A stretch of DNA of 64,000 bases from Vulcaniibacterium gelatinicum (GTDB taxonomy: Bacteria > Pseudomonadota > Gammaproteobacteria > Xanthomonadales > Xanthomonadaceae): the NCBI RefSeq assembly GCF_008033445.1, contig NZ_VNKO01000005.1:101001-165000 (forward strand). Reading direction: 5' to 3'. Within the stretch, counting starts at the first letter, position 1, and each line of letters begins with the position of its first letter. Positions 28,328-37,721 of the stretch are shown piece after piece. A program made the position numbers and the translations under genes. Under the pieces are notes generated by a model that searched no databases, was not told the origin of the DNA, and worked only from the letters and a program-made list of their open reading frames with translations.

Positions 28328-30814
28328 ATGTCCCGTCTTCGTCGTGTGCTGCGCTGGGCACTGATCGCGTGCGCCGGCGCGGCGGTGCTGGGTGCCCTGG
28401 CCCTGGGCCTGCTGTACCTGGTGATCGCGCCCAAGCTGCCCGACGTGAAGGGACTGCGCAACGTCGAGCTGCAGGAGCCGTTGTACGTCTACTCCCGCGA
28501 CGGGAAGCTGATGGCCCTGTTCGGCGAGACCCGCCGCTACCCGGTCGAGATCGAGCGGGTCCCGGCGCGGGTCAAGCAGGCCTTCATCGCAATCGAGGAC
28601 GCCCGCTTCTACAAGCATCACGGCGTGGACTACAAGGGTGTGGCGCGCGCGGTCTGGCTGCTGCTGACCACCGACGACAGGCGCGTGCCGGGCGGCTCGA
28701 CCATCACCCAGCAGGTGGCGCGCCAGTTCTACCTGAGCTCGGAGTACAGCTACACGCGCAAGCTGGCCGAGATGCTGCTCGCGATCCGGATGGAGCGGGA
28801 GCTGACCAAGGACGAGATCTTCGAGCTCTACCTGAACAAGAGCTTCTTCGGCAACCGCGCCTACGGCGTGGCCGCGGCGGCCGAGTTCTATTACGGCAAG
28901 ACCCTGGACCAACTGACCCTGGACGAGGCAGCGACGCTGGCCTCGATCCCGAAGTTCCCCTCCAGCGGCAACCCGATCACCAATCCGGAGCGGGCCCGCA
29001 TCCGCCGCGACTACGTGCTGCAGCGCATGCGCGAGCTGGGCTACGTCACCCGCGCCGAGGAGGCCGCCGCGCGCGCGGTGCCGATGCACGCCGCGCCGCA
29101 CGAGCCGCCGATCGAGGTCCATGCGCCGTACGTGGCCGAGATGGTGCGCCAGCAGATGGTCGAGCGCTTCGGCGGCGACGTGCTGACCCGCGGCTACCAC
29201 GTCACCACCACCATCGACCCGAAGCTGCAGGCGGCCGCGCAGCGGGCGGTGATCGACGGCCTGCTGGTGTACGAACACCGCCGCGGCTGGCGCGGCCCGG
29301 AACAGCGGCTCGAGATCGCGGCCGACGCCACCCCGGAGCAGCTGCGCGCCGAACTGCGCAAGCTGCCGGTGCTGGGCGGGCTGCAGCCGGCGCTGGTCCT
29401 CTCGACTGCCGGCAGCGGCGCACAACTGCTGCTGGCCAGCGGCGACACCATCACCCTCGGCCCCGAGGCCAGCCAGTGGACCGGCCGCAGCCCCGGCGCG
29501 CTGCTCGCGCGCGGGGACGTGGTGCGGGTGCGGCGTGCGCCAGCAGCGCTCGGCAAGGATGGCAAGCCGCAGCCCGACGCCGAACCGCGCTGGCAGCTGG
29601 AGCAGGTGCCGCGCGCGCAGGCCGCGCTGGTTTCGCTCGACGCCGACACCGGCGCGCTGCAGGCGCTGGTGGGCGGCTTCAGCTTCGCCCAGAGCAAGTT
29701 CAACCGCGCCGTCCAGGCGCGACGGCAGCCGGGTTCGAGCTTCAAGCCGTTCCTGTACGCGGCCGCGTTCGAGCGCGGCTTCAACCCGGCCTCGGTCGTG
29801 CTCGACGCGCCGGTGGTGTTCCGCGACCGCCGCGGCCACCTGTGGCGTCCGCAGAACGACACCGGCAACTTCGCCGGCCCGATGCGCCTGCGCGAGGCGC
29901 TGGTGCAGTCGCGCAACCTGGTCTCGGTGCGGTTGCTGGACGCGATCGGGGTGGACTATGCGCGCCGCTACATCAGCCATTTCGGCTTCGCCGAGGACCA
30001 GCTGCCGCCGAACCTGTCCATGTCGCTGGGCACCGCCTCGCTGCCGCCGCTGGACTGGGCGCGCGGCTACGCGGTGTTCGTCAACGGCGGCTTCCGCATC
30101 ACCCCGTGGGTGATCGCCGAGGTGCGCGACCGCAACGGCAAGCTGGTGTTCAAGGAAACCCCGGCGGTGGCCTGCCGCGGCTGCGCCGGCAGCGGCGGCC
30201 AGCCCGCGCAGGCGGCCTCGACGGTCGTGGACGGCTTCGACCTGGGGCCGACGCCCACCGCCGCCCAGCCTGCCGCGCAGCCGGCAGTGCGCCGCACCGC
30301 CACCCTGCCCGAGGGCGCCCGGCTCGCCCCGCGCGCGATCGACGAGCGGGTGGCCTTCCAGCTGGTCTCGATGATGCGCGATGTGGTCAAGCGCGGCACC
30401 GGCACCCCCGCGCGGGTGCTCGGCCGCGAGGACGTGGGCGGCAAGACCGGCTCCACCAACGAGCACCGCGACGCCTGGTTCTCCGGCTTCGGCGACCACA
30501 TCGTCACCACCGTCTGGGTCGGCCGCGACGACTTCAAGTCGCTCGGCTACCGCGAGTACGGCGGCAAGGCCGCGCTGCCGATCTGGATCGACTACATGCG
30601 GGTGGCGCTGGACGGGCGGCCCGTGGCCGAGCTGGTGCCGCCCGAGGGCATGGTCCAGGTCGCGGTCGGCGCCGGCGGCCAGCTGTTGCCGGGCGGCAGC
30701 GGCGGGATCCTGGAATGGGTCAAGGCCGAGGATCTCGAGCGTATGGAGAGCGCGGTGGACTACGGTCTGGAGGAAGGCGAAGTGCCGGACGAGGAGGCGT
30801 TCGACATCTTCTGA
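28328..30814 (+). CDS. mrcA: Penicillin-binding protein 1A (bifunctional)
   Basis: Class A penicillin-binding protein of 828 residues that polymerises and crosslinks peptidoglycan. An N-terminal membrane helix (about 9-35) is followed by the GT51 transglycosylase domain with catalytic Glu90 in [11 protein letters not shown], an OB-fold insert, and the transpeptidase domain with SSFK (Ser470), SRN and KTGS motifs. An unusual C-x2-C pair (Cys616, Cys619) lies in a linker between SRN and KTG. The gene is divergent from pilM, a conserved arrangement in gammaproteobacteria. ATG 28328 is two codons after an alternative GTG. Confidence 0.96.
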   Translation: MSRLRRVLRWALIACAGAAVLGALALGLLYLVIAPKLPDVKGLRNVELQEPLYVYSRDGKLMALFGETRRYPVEIERVPARVKQAFIAIEDARFYKHHGVDYKGVARAVWLLLTTDDRRVPGGSTITQQVARQFYLSSEYSYTRKLAEMLLAIRMERELTKDEIFELYLNKSFFGNRAYGVAAAAEFYYGKTLDQLTLDEAATLASIPKFPSSGNPITNPERARIRRDYVLQRMRELGYVTRAEEAAARAVPMHAAPHEPPIEVHAPYVAEMVRQQMVERFGGDVLTRGYHVTTTIDPKLQAAAQRAVIDGLLVYEHRRGWRGPEQRLEIAADATPEQLRAELRKLPVLGGLQPALVLSTAGSGAQLLLASGDTITLGPEASQWTGRSPGALLARGDVVRVRRAPAALGKDGKPQPDAEPRWQLEQVPRAQAALVSLDADTGALQALVGGFSFAQSKFNRAVQARRQPGSSFKPFLYAAAFERGFNPASVVLDAPVVFRDRRGHLWRPQNDTGNFAGPMRLREALVQSRNLVSVRLLDAIGVDYARRYISHFGFAEDQLPPNLSMSLGTASLPPLDWARGYAVFVNGGFRITPWVIAEVRDRNGKLVFKETPAVACRGCAGSGGQPAQAASTVVDGFDLGPTPTAAQPAAQPAVRRTATLPEGARLAPRAIDERVAFQLVSMMRDVVKRGTGTPARVLGREDVGGKTGSTNEHRDAWFSGFGDHIVTTVWVGRDDFKSLGYREYGGKAALPIWIDYMRVALDGRPVAELVPPEGMVQVAVGAGGQLLPGGSGGILEWVKAEDLERMESAVDYGLEEGEVPDEEAFDIF

Positions 30815-30889
30815 GCGGCCTGGCGCCGGCCCGCCCGCCCCCGCCCGGGAGTGCTAGAGTGCCCCCGGGTCCGACCGGAGGGACGCGCG

Positions 30890-31552
30890 ATGCGACACGC
30901 CCGTCACCATGCCCACCTGCACGCCGTGACCCGCGTCCGCGAGCGGCGCCAGCGCCTGGCCCACGAGGCGGCCCGGCTGATGGCCGAGGGCGGCATCCGC
31001 GACTACCACCAGGCCAAGCTCAAGGCCGCGCAGCGCCTGGGCATCCACGACGACGCCTCGCTGCCGCGCAACCGCGAGATCGACGAGGCCCTGCGCGAGT
31101 ACCAGCGCCTGTTCCAGGGCGGGGCGCAGGCGGCGGAGGTGCGCCGGCGGCGCGAGGCCGCGCTGCGCGCGCTGGAGTTCTTCGCCGTGTTCGAGCCGCG
31201 CCTGGTGGGGCCGGTGCTGGAGGGCACCGCCGACGCGCATTCGCCGGTGCAGCTGCAGTTGTACGCCGACGATCCGGAGGCGGTCGCGCGCCACCTCGCC
31301 CAGCACGGCATCCCGGCCGAGTCGCGCTTCCGCCGGGTGCGCCTGGACCGCGAGCGCGGCGGCGACTTCCCGGTGTGGCTGTTCACCGCCGAGGACCTGG
31401 CCTTCGACCTGACCGTGCTGCCGCGCGCCGCGCTGCGCCAGGCGCCGCTGTCGGGCATCGACGAAAGGCCGATGCGGCGCGCCTCGCTGGCGCAGCTGCG
31501 CCAGCTGCTGACCGACGAGGAAATCGCGGACTACGAGCTGCGCAGCGACTGA
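30890..31552 (+). CDS. Conserved hypothetical, nucleotidyltransferase-like
   Basis: Cytoplasmic protein of 220 residues with no signal or membrane segment. The first third is alpha-helical and His/Arg-rich (MRHARHHAHLHAVTRVRERR); the rest looks alpha/beta. Related proteins in Xanthomonadaceae are, as far as I recall, annotated as nucleotidyltransferases, but I see no clear GS...DxD catalytic motif, so the function is unassigned. ATG 30890 has a GGAGG ribosome site nine bases upstream. It is convergent with the next gene and overlaps it by 22 bases. Confidence 0.7.
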   Translation: MRHARHHAHLHAVTRVRERRQRLAHEAARLMAEGGIRDYHQAKLKAAQRLGIHDDASLPRNREIDEALREYQRLFQGGAQAAEVRRRREAALRALEFFAVFEPRLVGPVLEGTADAHSPVQLQLYADDPEAVARHLAQHGIPAESRFRRVRLDRERGGDFPVWLFTAEDLAFDLTVLPRAALRQAPLSGIDERPMRRASLAQLRQLLTDEEIADYELRSD

Positions 31553-32202
31553 GCGACGCGTGCCGGCCCCGCGACCGGTGCGCTGCCGAAGCGGAACACG
31601 TTGAGCTCGATCGCGACGAAGGCGACCAGCCACAGCAGCGCATCCCATGCGTCGAGCCAGGCCGACCCCGGATCGGTGCCGCCGCGCAGCCCGATCACCA
31701 CCCAGGCCGCCGCAAACGCCGCCAGCAGTGCGTACAGCAGCAACGCCAGCGCGCGCCGGATCCGGTGCAGGCGCAGCGCCTGCGGCGGCAGGCGCACCTC
31801 GAGTTCGAGCACGCCGACCACGCCCAGCCAGGCCAGCGCATTGGCGAAATCGAGCCAGGCGGCCTCGCGCGCATAGCCGATGCACGCCCACACCACCGCC
31901 ACCGACGCCACCGCACGGATGCCGTGCAGCACCGGTCGCATCCGGCCGGGCAGCGGCCAGCCGCCGGTTTCCCACTCGAACAGCAGCAACAGCACCAGCC
32001 AGGCGGCGGTGTCGAGCAGCTCGCTGGACGTGCCGTGGCGCGCGTACAGCGCCACGTTGCCGGCGAGCAGGGCATAGACCAGCCACTTCAAGCGCGAGAA
32101 TCCCGGTCCCGAGGCATGCACCGTCCCGCGCAGCGCCGCCCCTGAACGCACGAAGCCGCGGCCTGGCCGCGGCTTCGACATCGGCTCGACGCGGGCACGC
32201 AT
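31531..32202 (-). CDS. Hypothetical polytopic membrane protein
   Basis: Protein of about 223 residues with five or six hydrophobic segments (roughly at 40-55, 62-78, 92-110, 117-132, 150-172 and 187-202 of this frame). No family recognised. It starts five bases after the citrate synthase stop (ATG 32202); ATG 32181 (MSKPRPG) is an alternative. Being so close to gltA it is probably read through from it. It ends inside the convergent hypothetical gene. Confidence 0.72.
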   Translation of the reverse strand: MRARVEPMSKPRPGRGFVRSGAALRGTVHASGPGFSRLKWLVYALLAGNVALYARHGTSSELLDTAAWLVLLLLFEWETGGWPLPGRMRPVLHGIRAVASVAVVWACIGYAREAAWLDFANALAWLGVVGVLELEVRLPPQALRLHRIRRALALLLYALLAAFAAAWVVIGLRGGTDPGSAWLDAWDALLWLVAFVAIELNVFRFGSAPVAGPARVAQSLRSS

Positions 32203-32207
32203 CGCCT

Positions 32208-33512
32208 TCAGCGCTGGTCGAGGGCCAGGTAGTCGCGTCCTGCGTGGCCGGTGTAGATCTGGCGCGGCCGGCCGATCTTGGCCTCCGGGTCGGTCTGCTG
32301 CTCGAGCCAGTGCGAGACCCAGCCGGCGGTGCGCGCGATCGCGAACATCACCGTGAACATCTCGGTCGGGATGCCCAGCGCCTTGTAGATGATGCCGCTG
32401 TAGAAGTCCACGTTCGGGTACAGCTTGCGCTGGATGAAGTACTCGTCCTTCAGCGCCGCCTCCTCCAGGCGCATCGCCACTTCCAGCAGCGGGTCGTTGA
32501 TGCCGAGCTCGGCCAGCACCTTGTGGCACATCGCGCGGATGATCCTGGCGCGCGGGTCGAAGTTCTTGTACACGCGGTGGCCGAAGCCCATCAGGCGGAA
32601 CCCGGACTCCTTGTCCTTGGCCCTGGCCACGGCCGAGCCGACGTTCTCCGGGCGGCCGATCTCCTCGAGCATCTTGAGCACGGCCTCGTTGGCGCCGCCG
32701 TGCGCCGGCCCCCACAGCGCGGCCACGCCGGCGGCCACGCACGCGTACGGATTGGCGCCGGTGGAACCGACCAGGCGCACGGTCGAGGTGGAGGCGTTCT
32801 GCTCGTGGTCGGCGTGCAGGATGAACAGCAGGTCGAGCGCCTTGGCCGCGACCGGGTTGAGCTCCAGCGGCTCGCTCGGCACTTCCTTCATCATGTGCAG
32901 GAAGCGCGTGGTGTACTCGAGGTTGTTCTTCGGATAGCGGATCGGCCAGCCGATCGAGTAGCGGTAGCAGGCCGCGGCGATGGTCGGCACCTTCGCGATC
33001 AGGCGGATCGCGGCCATGCGCCGCTGCTCGGCGTCGTCGAGGTCGAGCGTGTTGTGGTAGAAGCTCGCCATCGAGCCGAGCATGCCCACCAGCATCGCCA
33101 TCGGGTGCGCGTCGTGGCGGAACCCGTACAGGAAGGTGCGGAAGGCCTCGTGCATCATCGTGTGATGCGTGACCTCGTGCTCGAACTTCGCGAACTGCTC
33201 GCGGGACGGCAGCTCGCCGTGCATCAGCAGGTACGCGACCTCGAGGAAGCTCGACCGCTCGGCGAGCTGCTCGATCGGGTAGCCGCGGTACAGCAGCACG
33301 CCGGCGTCGCCGTCGATGTAGGTGATCGCGGACTTGCAGCTGGCGGTGGCGGTGAAGCCGGGGTCGTAGGTGAAGCAGCCGGTTTCCTTCGGCAGCTTGC
33401 CGATGTCGATGCACGGCTGGCCCAGGACCGGGGTCTGCACCGGCAGGGTCACCGCCTTGTCCTCGGCGTTGAGCGTGACCTGGTCGAAGGCGGGCGTTTT
33501 CACATCGGACAC
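32208..33512 (-). CDS. gltA: Citrate synthase (type I)
   Basis: Type I, hexameric-type citrate synthase of 434 residues: it condenses acetyl-CoA with oxaloacetate in the TCA cycle. Active-site segments are [33 protein letters not shown] and [14 protein letters not shown]; the catalytic His and Asp residues lie in these and in the C-terminal part. The N-terminal beta domain ([18 protein letters not shown]) is typical of the NADH-regulated gram-negative form. Start at ATG 33512; a minus-strand promoter-like TGCGATAAT lies at about 33608-33616. Confidence 0.97.
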   Translation of the reverse strand: MSDVKTPAFDQVTLNAEDKAVTLPVQTPVLGQPCIDIGKLPKETGCFTYDPGFTATASCKSAITYIDGDAGVLLYRGYPIEQLAERSSFLEVAYLLMHGELPSREQFAKFEHEVTHHTMMHEAFRTFLYGFRHDAHPMAMLVGMLGSMASFYHNTLDLDDAEQRRMAAIRLIAKVPTIAAACYRYSIGWPIRYPKNNLEYTTRFLHMMKEVPSEPLELNPVAAKALDLLFILHADHEQNASTSTVRLVGSTGANPYACVAAGVAALWGPAHGGANEAVLKMLEEIGRPENVGSAVARAKDKESGFRLMGFGHRVYKNFDPRARIIRAMCHKVLAELGINDPLLEVAMRLEEAALKDEYFIQRKLYPNVDFYSGIIYKALGIPTEMFTVMFAIARTAGWVSHWLEQQTDPEAKIGRPRQIYTGHAGRDYLALDQR

Positions 33513-33607
33513 GGCGCATTCCTCGGCAGCGGGCGCGCCCGGGGCCGGAGCCGACGGGGGCGCCAGGGGGTGGGTGGGGATGTCCGCGGCGACCGCGGAA
33601 AGCGCGA

Positions 33608-33616
33608 ATTATCGCA
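33608..33616 (-). promoter_or_regulatory. Possible gltA promoter (extended -10)
   Basis: Minus-strand TGCGATAAT resembles an extended -10 element about 95 bases before the gltA start. No good -35 is visible. Confidence 0.35.
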
Positions 33617-33688
33617 CAGGCGTTCCGCGCCGCGCCCTGCGACTTTGGTCCGATGCGTTCCGCGGCCGTGCGCGGCGGCCGGAAACGG

Positions 33689-33714
33689 CACAGCCCGCCG
33701 AGGGGCGGGCTGTG
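33689..33714 (-). terminator. Hairpin terminator downstream of rpmE
   Basis: Perfect 11-base stem (CACAGCCCGCC and GGCGGGCTGTG) with a 4-base loop, 64 bases after the rpmE stop. The minus-strand 3' side continues CCGTTTCC, a weak T-run. It separates rpmE from gltA. Confidence 0.65.
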
Positions 33715-33777
33715 TCCGGAAAGCTGCCGGCCGGAGCCGGCCTGGCGGGCGTCCGCGAGCCGCGGACGCGCCGGGGA

Positions 33778-34023
33778 TCACTTCTGCGCGTAGCGCTTGC
33801 GGAACTTGTCCACGCGGCCGCTGGTGTCCACGATCTTGTGCTGCCCGGTGTAGAACGGGTGCGAGGCCGAGGAGATTTCGACCTTGATCAGCGGATAGGT
33901 GTTGCCGTCCTCCCACTGGATCGTCTCCTTGCTGGAGAGGGTCGAGCGGGTCAGGATCTTGAAGTCCGACGTCACGTCCAGGAAGACGACGTCGCGGTAT
34001 TCGGGATGGATGCCGGCCTTCAT
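33778..34023 (-). CDS. rpmE2: 50S ribosomal protein L31 type B
   Basis: Ribosomal protein L31 of 81 residues. It has the type B signature ([16 protein letters not shown] at the start, SHPFYTGQ in the middle) and lacks the CxxC zinc ribbon of type A L31, so it works without zinc. In many bacteria this paralogue is de-repressed by Zur in zinc shortage, but no Zur box was recognised here; a strong TATAAT box suggests constitutive expression. It probably serves as the main L31. Confidence 0.95.
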   Translation of the reverse strand: MKAGIHPEYRDVVFLDVTSDFKILTRSTLSSKETIQWEDGNTYPLIKVEISSASHPFYTGQHKIVDTSGRVDKFRKRYAQK

Positions 34024-34056
34024 GGCTGCCACCGGGTCTGCAAGGGAAAGCGCGGC

Positions 34057-34086
34057 ATTATAGCGGCCGCCCCGCGGCGGCCGCAA
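34057..34086 (-). promoter_or_regulatory. rpmE promoter
   Basis: Minus-strand -10 is a perfect TATAAT (34062-34057); a -35-like TTGCGG lies 18 bases upstream (34086-34081). Start codon about 34 bases downstream. Confidence 0.55.
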
Positions 34087-34102
34087 GCAAGCCCGGCCCC
34101 GG

Positions 34103-35050
34103 CTAGCCGGCCGCCAGCGCGCCCCGCACCCGGGCCTCGAACCGGGCCTGGTCGTAGCGGCGCAGGATCCGCACGTTGTCCGCCGCCCCGCCCTGGCGCC
34201 GCCAGTCCACGACCGTGGCGCCGCGGGTATGGGAACCGACCAGCTCCACCGCCAGCGGCCGCTCGGCCAGCTCCAGCGCGCCCTCCGGCTCCAGCGCGAA
34301 CGCCATCGCAAAGGCGTCGGCCGAATGCCAGCGCTCGCCGCGCCGGTCCACCGCCCAGGCCCGGGTCTGGCGCGAGATCGCGTCGTAGAAGCGTGCCCGC
34401 GGCGAATCGGCCTGCAGCCAGCGCTCGAACTCGGTGTGCAGGAAGCCGTGCGCCAGCACCGCCTCCCAGTCCACCAGGTCGGTGCGCGGGAAGGCGGTGA
34501 ACACGATGTGCGCGGCCTCCGGGTCGAACCAGACGTTGAACTCGGCCGCCGGGGTCATGTTGCCGTGGGCGGTGACCGCGCCGCCCATCACCACCAGCCG
34601 CGCCACCCGTTGCGGCAGGGCGGGATCGAGCCTGAGCGCCAGCGCCAGGTTGGTCAGCGGGCCGAGCGCGACCAGCACCAGGCGCCCGGCGTGCGCGTGC
34701 GACAGGCGCAGGATCGCCAGCGCGGCGTGTTCGGCCTCGGCCTGGCGTGCCGGCGGTGCGTAGCCGGTGTCGCCGAAGCCGTCGCGCCCATGCACGAACG
34801 CGGCGTCGCGCGCCGGGTGCAGCAACGGCGCCGGCGCGCCGGCGAACACCGGCACGTCGTCGCGTCCGGCCACTTCGCACAGCTTCAGCGCGTTGCGCAC
34901 GGTGTGCGCCAGGCCGACGTTGCCGGCGGCCACGGTCAATCCGACCACCGCGTGCCGCGGATCGTCGAAGGCCATCAGCACGGCCAGCGCGTCGTCCACG
35001 CCGGGGTCGGTGTCTATCAGCAGCGGGATCCTGTCGCCCATTCGAACCAT
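34103..35050 (-). CDS. Inosine-uridine-preferring nucleoside hydrolase
   Basis: Nucleoside hydrolase of 315 residues. The calcium-binding signature [17 protein letters not shown] is at about 12-28, followed by GAPAPLLHP and [17 protein letters not shown]. It cleaves the N-glycosidic bond of ribonucleosides for base salvage. Start uncertain among ATG 35050, ATG 35041 and nearby ATGs; none has a clear ribosome site. A single gene between rpmE and recG; downstream of recG lies a dispersed repeat. Confidence 0.92.
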   Translation of the reverse strand: MVRMGDRIPLLIDTDPGVDDALAVLMAFDDPRHAVVGLTVAAGNVGLAHTVRNALKLCEVAGRDDVPVFAGAPAPLLHPARDAAFVHGRDGFGDTGYAPPARQAEAEHAALAILRLSHAHAGRLVLVALGPLTNLALALRLDPALPQRVARLVVMGGAVTAHGNMTPAAEFNVWFDPEAAHIVFTAFPRTDLVDWEAVLAHGFLHTEFERWLQADSPRARFYDAISRQTRAWAVDRRGERWHSADAFAMAFALEPEGALELAERPLAVELVGSHTRGATVVDWRRQGGAADNVRILRRYDQARFEARVRGALAAG

Positions 35051-35138
35051 CCATCGAGTCGCATCGAGGAACGATTGTGCCGCGGCCCCATGCCGGTCCG
35101 CACGGACATGGCCGTCTCCTTCACTGCTTCAGCGCCTG

Positions 35139-35173
35139 ATCCGGGTGCATCCGTGTTCATCCGTGGCAAAAGC
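35139..35173. repeat. Third copy of the CCACGGAT-type repeat
   Basis: On the minus strand the sequence reads GCCACGGATGAACACGGATG, continuing CACCCGGATCAGG, close to the arms of the element at 21789-22008. No inverted partner was seen nearby, so this is a single arm. It lies between recG and the nucleoside hydrolase gene. Confidence 0.55.
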
Positions 35174-35183
35174 ACCGTCCCCA

Positions 35184-37292
35184 TCAAGCCGAGGCATAAC
35201 GCACCGCCCCGCCGACCCAGCGCTGCACGATCCGGTCGGCGACGTCGGGGGCTTCGGCCAGGAGGCGGTCGGCAAGCGCCCGCACCTGCGGCAGCAGCGC
35301 GGCGTCGCGGGCGAGGTCGGCGACGCGGAACGCGGCCAGCCCGGTCTGGCGCGTGCCGAGCAGTTCGCCCGGGCCGCGCAGTTCCAGGTCCTTCTCCGCG
35401 ATCACGAAGCCGTCGCTGGTGGTGCGCATGGTTTCCAGCCGCTGCCGGGCCAGTGCCGACAGCGGCGGCTGGTACAGCAGCACGCAGGTCGAGGCCGCGC
35501 TGCCGCGCCCGACCCGGCCGCGCAGCTGGTGCAGCTGCGCCAGGCCCAGGCGCTCGGCGTTCTCGATGATCATCAGCGAGGCGTTGGGCACGTCCACGCC
35601 GACCTCGATCACGGTGGTGGCGACCAGCAGATCGAGCGCGCCGTCCTTGAACGCGCGCATGGTGGCCTGCTTCTCCGCCGCCTTCATGCGGCCGTGGACC
35701 AGGCCCACGCGCAGCCCCGGCAGCGCCGTCGAAAGCGATTCGAAGGTGCCCTGCGCGGCCTGCGCCGAGACCTCGTCGCTGTCGTCGATCAGCGTGCACA
35801 CCCAGTACGCCTGGCGCCCTTCGGCGCAGGCGGCGCGGATCCGCTCGATCAGCTCGGGGCGCCGCTCGGCGCTGAGCGCGACGGTCTGCACCGGCGTGCG
35901 CCCCGGCGGCAGCTCGTCGAGCGCGGACACGTCGAGGTCGGCGTAGGCGGCCATCGCCAGGGTGCGCGGGATCGGCGTGGCGGTCATCACCAGCTGGTGC
36001 GGCACGCGCTCGCCGGCGGCGCCCTTGTCGCGCAGGGCCAGGCGCTGGTGCACGCCGAAACGGTGCTGCTCGTCCACGATCGCCAGGGCGAGGTCGCGGA
36101 ACACCACGCCCTCCTGCATCAGCGCATGGGTGCCGACCACGACCTGGGCCGCGCCCGAGGCGACCTCGGCGAGCGCGGCCGCGCGCGCCTTGCCGGTGAC
36201 CTTGCCGGCCAGCCAGGCCACGCGCACGCCGAGCGGTTCGAGCCAGTGGCGCAGGGTGTGCAGGTGCTGCTCGGCCAGCAGCTCGGTCGGCGCCATCAGC
36301 GCGGCCTGCATGCCGCGTTCCACCGCGCGCATCGCCGCCAGCGCCGCGACCACGGTCTTGCCGCTGCCGACATCGCCCTGCACCAGGCGCAGCATCGGCC
36401 GCGGCTGGGCGAGGTCGTGCTCGATCTCGGCCAGCACCCGCTGCTGCGCGCCGGTGAGCGGGAACGGCAGCGCCGCGCGCAGCCGCCGCAGCAGCGCGCC
36501 GTCGCCGTCCAGCGCCGGGGCGCGGTGGCGCTGCAGGGCGATGCGCTGGCGGCGCAGGCTGAGGTGGTGGGCGAGCAGTTCCTCCAGCGCCAGCCGGCGC
36601 TGCGCGGGGTGGGTGCCGGCGAGCAGCGCGGCGACGTCGGCGTCGCGCGGCGGACGGTGCACGGTCAACAGCGCGCTGCGCAGCGGGGGCAGGCGCAGCG
36701 CGGCGAGCCAGTCGCGCGGCAGCAGCTCGAGTGCGTCCTCGTCCGGCAGGCGGTCCAGGGCCAGGCCGATCAGGCGCCGCAGGCTGGCCGGGCCGATGCC
36801 TTCGATCGCCGGATACACCGGATCCAGCCGCTCGCCGAGCGGCGCCTCGCCGTCGCCGAGCAGGCGGTAGCTCGGATGCACCATCTCCAGGCCGTGCGCG
36901 CCGGCGCGCGGCGTGCCGTAGCAGCGCACCCGCACGCCGGGCGCGAACTGCGCAGCCTGCGCGGCGCGGAAATGGAAGAAGCGCAGCAGCAAGGTGGCGC
37001 GCGAGTCGTCGCCGAGCGCCACCCGCAGCACCGGCCGGTAGCGGAAGCCCCGCTCGACCGCTTCCACCACGCCCTCGACCTGCGCCGGCACGCCCGGCTG
37101 CAGGGCGCGGATCGGGGTCAGCGCGGTGCGGTCCTCGTACTGGCGCGGCAGCTGGAACCACAGGTCCTGCAGCGTGGTCAGGCCGCGCGCGGCGAACTTT
37201 TCGGCCACGCGCGGGCCCACGCCCGGCAGGGCCGCGAGCGGCGCCTCGCCGGCCGGCGCGAGCGCGGGAGCGGGCCGGGCGGGGCGCGCCAC
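35184..37292 (-). CDS. recG: ATP-dependent DNA helicase RecG
   Basis: RecG helicase of about 702 residues, acting on stalled forks and branched DNA. An N-terminal wedge/OB domain (about 60-200) with PGVGPRVAEKFAARG is followed by Walker A GDVGSGKT, Walker B VDEQHRFG, motif III MTATPIPRTLA and the C-terminal helicase region LHQLRGRVGRG. GTG 37292 is chosen since it directly follows the ridA stop (37295) and precedes the conserved region; no good ribosome site, so coupling to ridA is likely. The open frame extends upstream through ridA in another frame, which is not used. Confidence 0.95.
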   Translation of the reverse strand: MARPARPAPALAPAGEAPLAALPGVGPRVAEKFAARGLTTLQDLWFQLPRQYEDRTALTPIRALQPGVPAQVEGVVEAVERGFRYRPVLRVALGDDSRATLLLRFFHFRAAQAAQFAPGVRVRCYGTPRAGAHGLEMVHPSYRLLGDGEAPLGERLDPVYPAIEGIGPASLRRLIGLALDRLPDEDALELLPRDWLAALRLPPLRSALLTVHRPPRDADVAALLAGTHPAQRRLALEELLAHHLSLRRQRIALQRHRAPALDGDGALLRRLRAALPFPLTGAQQRVLAEIEHDLAQPRPMLRLVQGDVGSGKTVVAALAAMRAVERGMQAALMAPTELLAEQHLHTLRHWLEPLGVRVAWLAGKVTGKARAAALAEVASGAAQVVVGTHALMQEGVVFRDLALAIVDEQHRFGVHQRLALRDKGAAGERVPHQLVMTATPIPRTLAMAAYADLDVSALDELPPGRTPVQTVALSAERRPELIERIRAACAEGRQAYWVCTLIDDSDEVSAQAAQGTFESLSTALPGLRVGLVHGRMKAAEKQATMRAFKDGALDLLVATTVIEVGVDVPNASLMIIENAERLGLAQLHQLRGRVGRGSAASTCVLLYQPPLSALARQRLETMRTTSDGFVIAEKDLELRGPGELLGTRQTGLAAFRVADLARDAALLPQVRALADRLLAEAPDVADRIVQRWVGGAVRYASA

Positions 37293-37294
37293 CG

Positions 37295-37678
37295 TCAGTC
37301 GAGCACCATCACCGCGTCCACTTCGAACACGGCGCCGCGCGGCAGCGCGGAGACCTCGACCGTCGAGCGCGCCGGGAACGGCGCCTGGAAGTAGTCGGCC
37401 ATCACCGTGTTGACCGCGCTGAAGTCGCCGAGGTCGGTGAGGTACAGGCCGACCCGGACCACGTCGTCGAGCGAACCGCCGGCGGCCTCGCACACCGCCT
37501 TGAGGTTGTCGAAGGCGCGGCGGGCCTGGGCCTCGATCCCGCCCTCGATCAGCAGGCCGGTCTGCGGGTCGAGCGCGATCTGGCCGGACAGGTACACGGT
37601 CTGGCCGCTGCGCACGGCCTGCGAATACGGGCCGATGGCGGCGGGCGCGCGGTCGGTGGCGATGGGGTGACGGGCCAT
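37295..37678 (-). CDS. ridA: RidA-family enamine/imine deaminase
   Basis: Small protein of 127 residues. It hydrolyses reactive 2-aminoacrylate and related enamines. Conserved features: GPYSQAVRSGQTVYLSGQIALDP (about 17-39), the Arg motif DDVVRVGLYLTDLGDF and the C-terminal RSTVEVSALPRGAVFEVDAVMV (Arg binding the carboxylate). It lies between spoT (43 bases) and recG (2 bases), so it is likely cotranscribed with the stringent-response genes. Confidence 0.95.
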   Translation of the reverse strand: MARHPIATDRAPAAIGPYSQAVRSGQTVYLSGQIALDPQTGLLIEGGIEAQARRAFDNLKAVCEAAGGSLDDVVRVGLYLTDLGDFSAVNTVMADYFQAPFPARSTVEVSALPRGAVFEVDAVMVLD

Positions 37679-37721
37679 GGCGGTTCCGGAATGGCAGTGA
37701 GCGCGGAAGCCTAGCGCGTCG

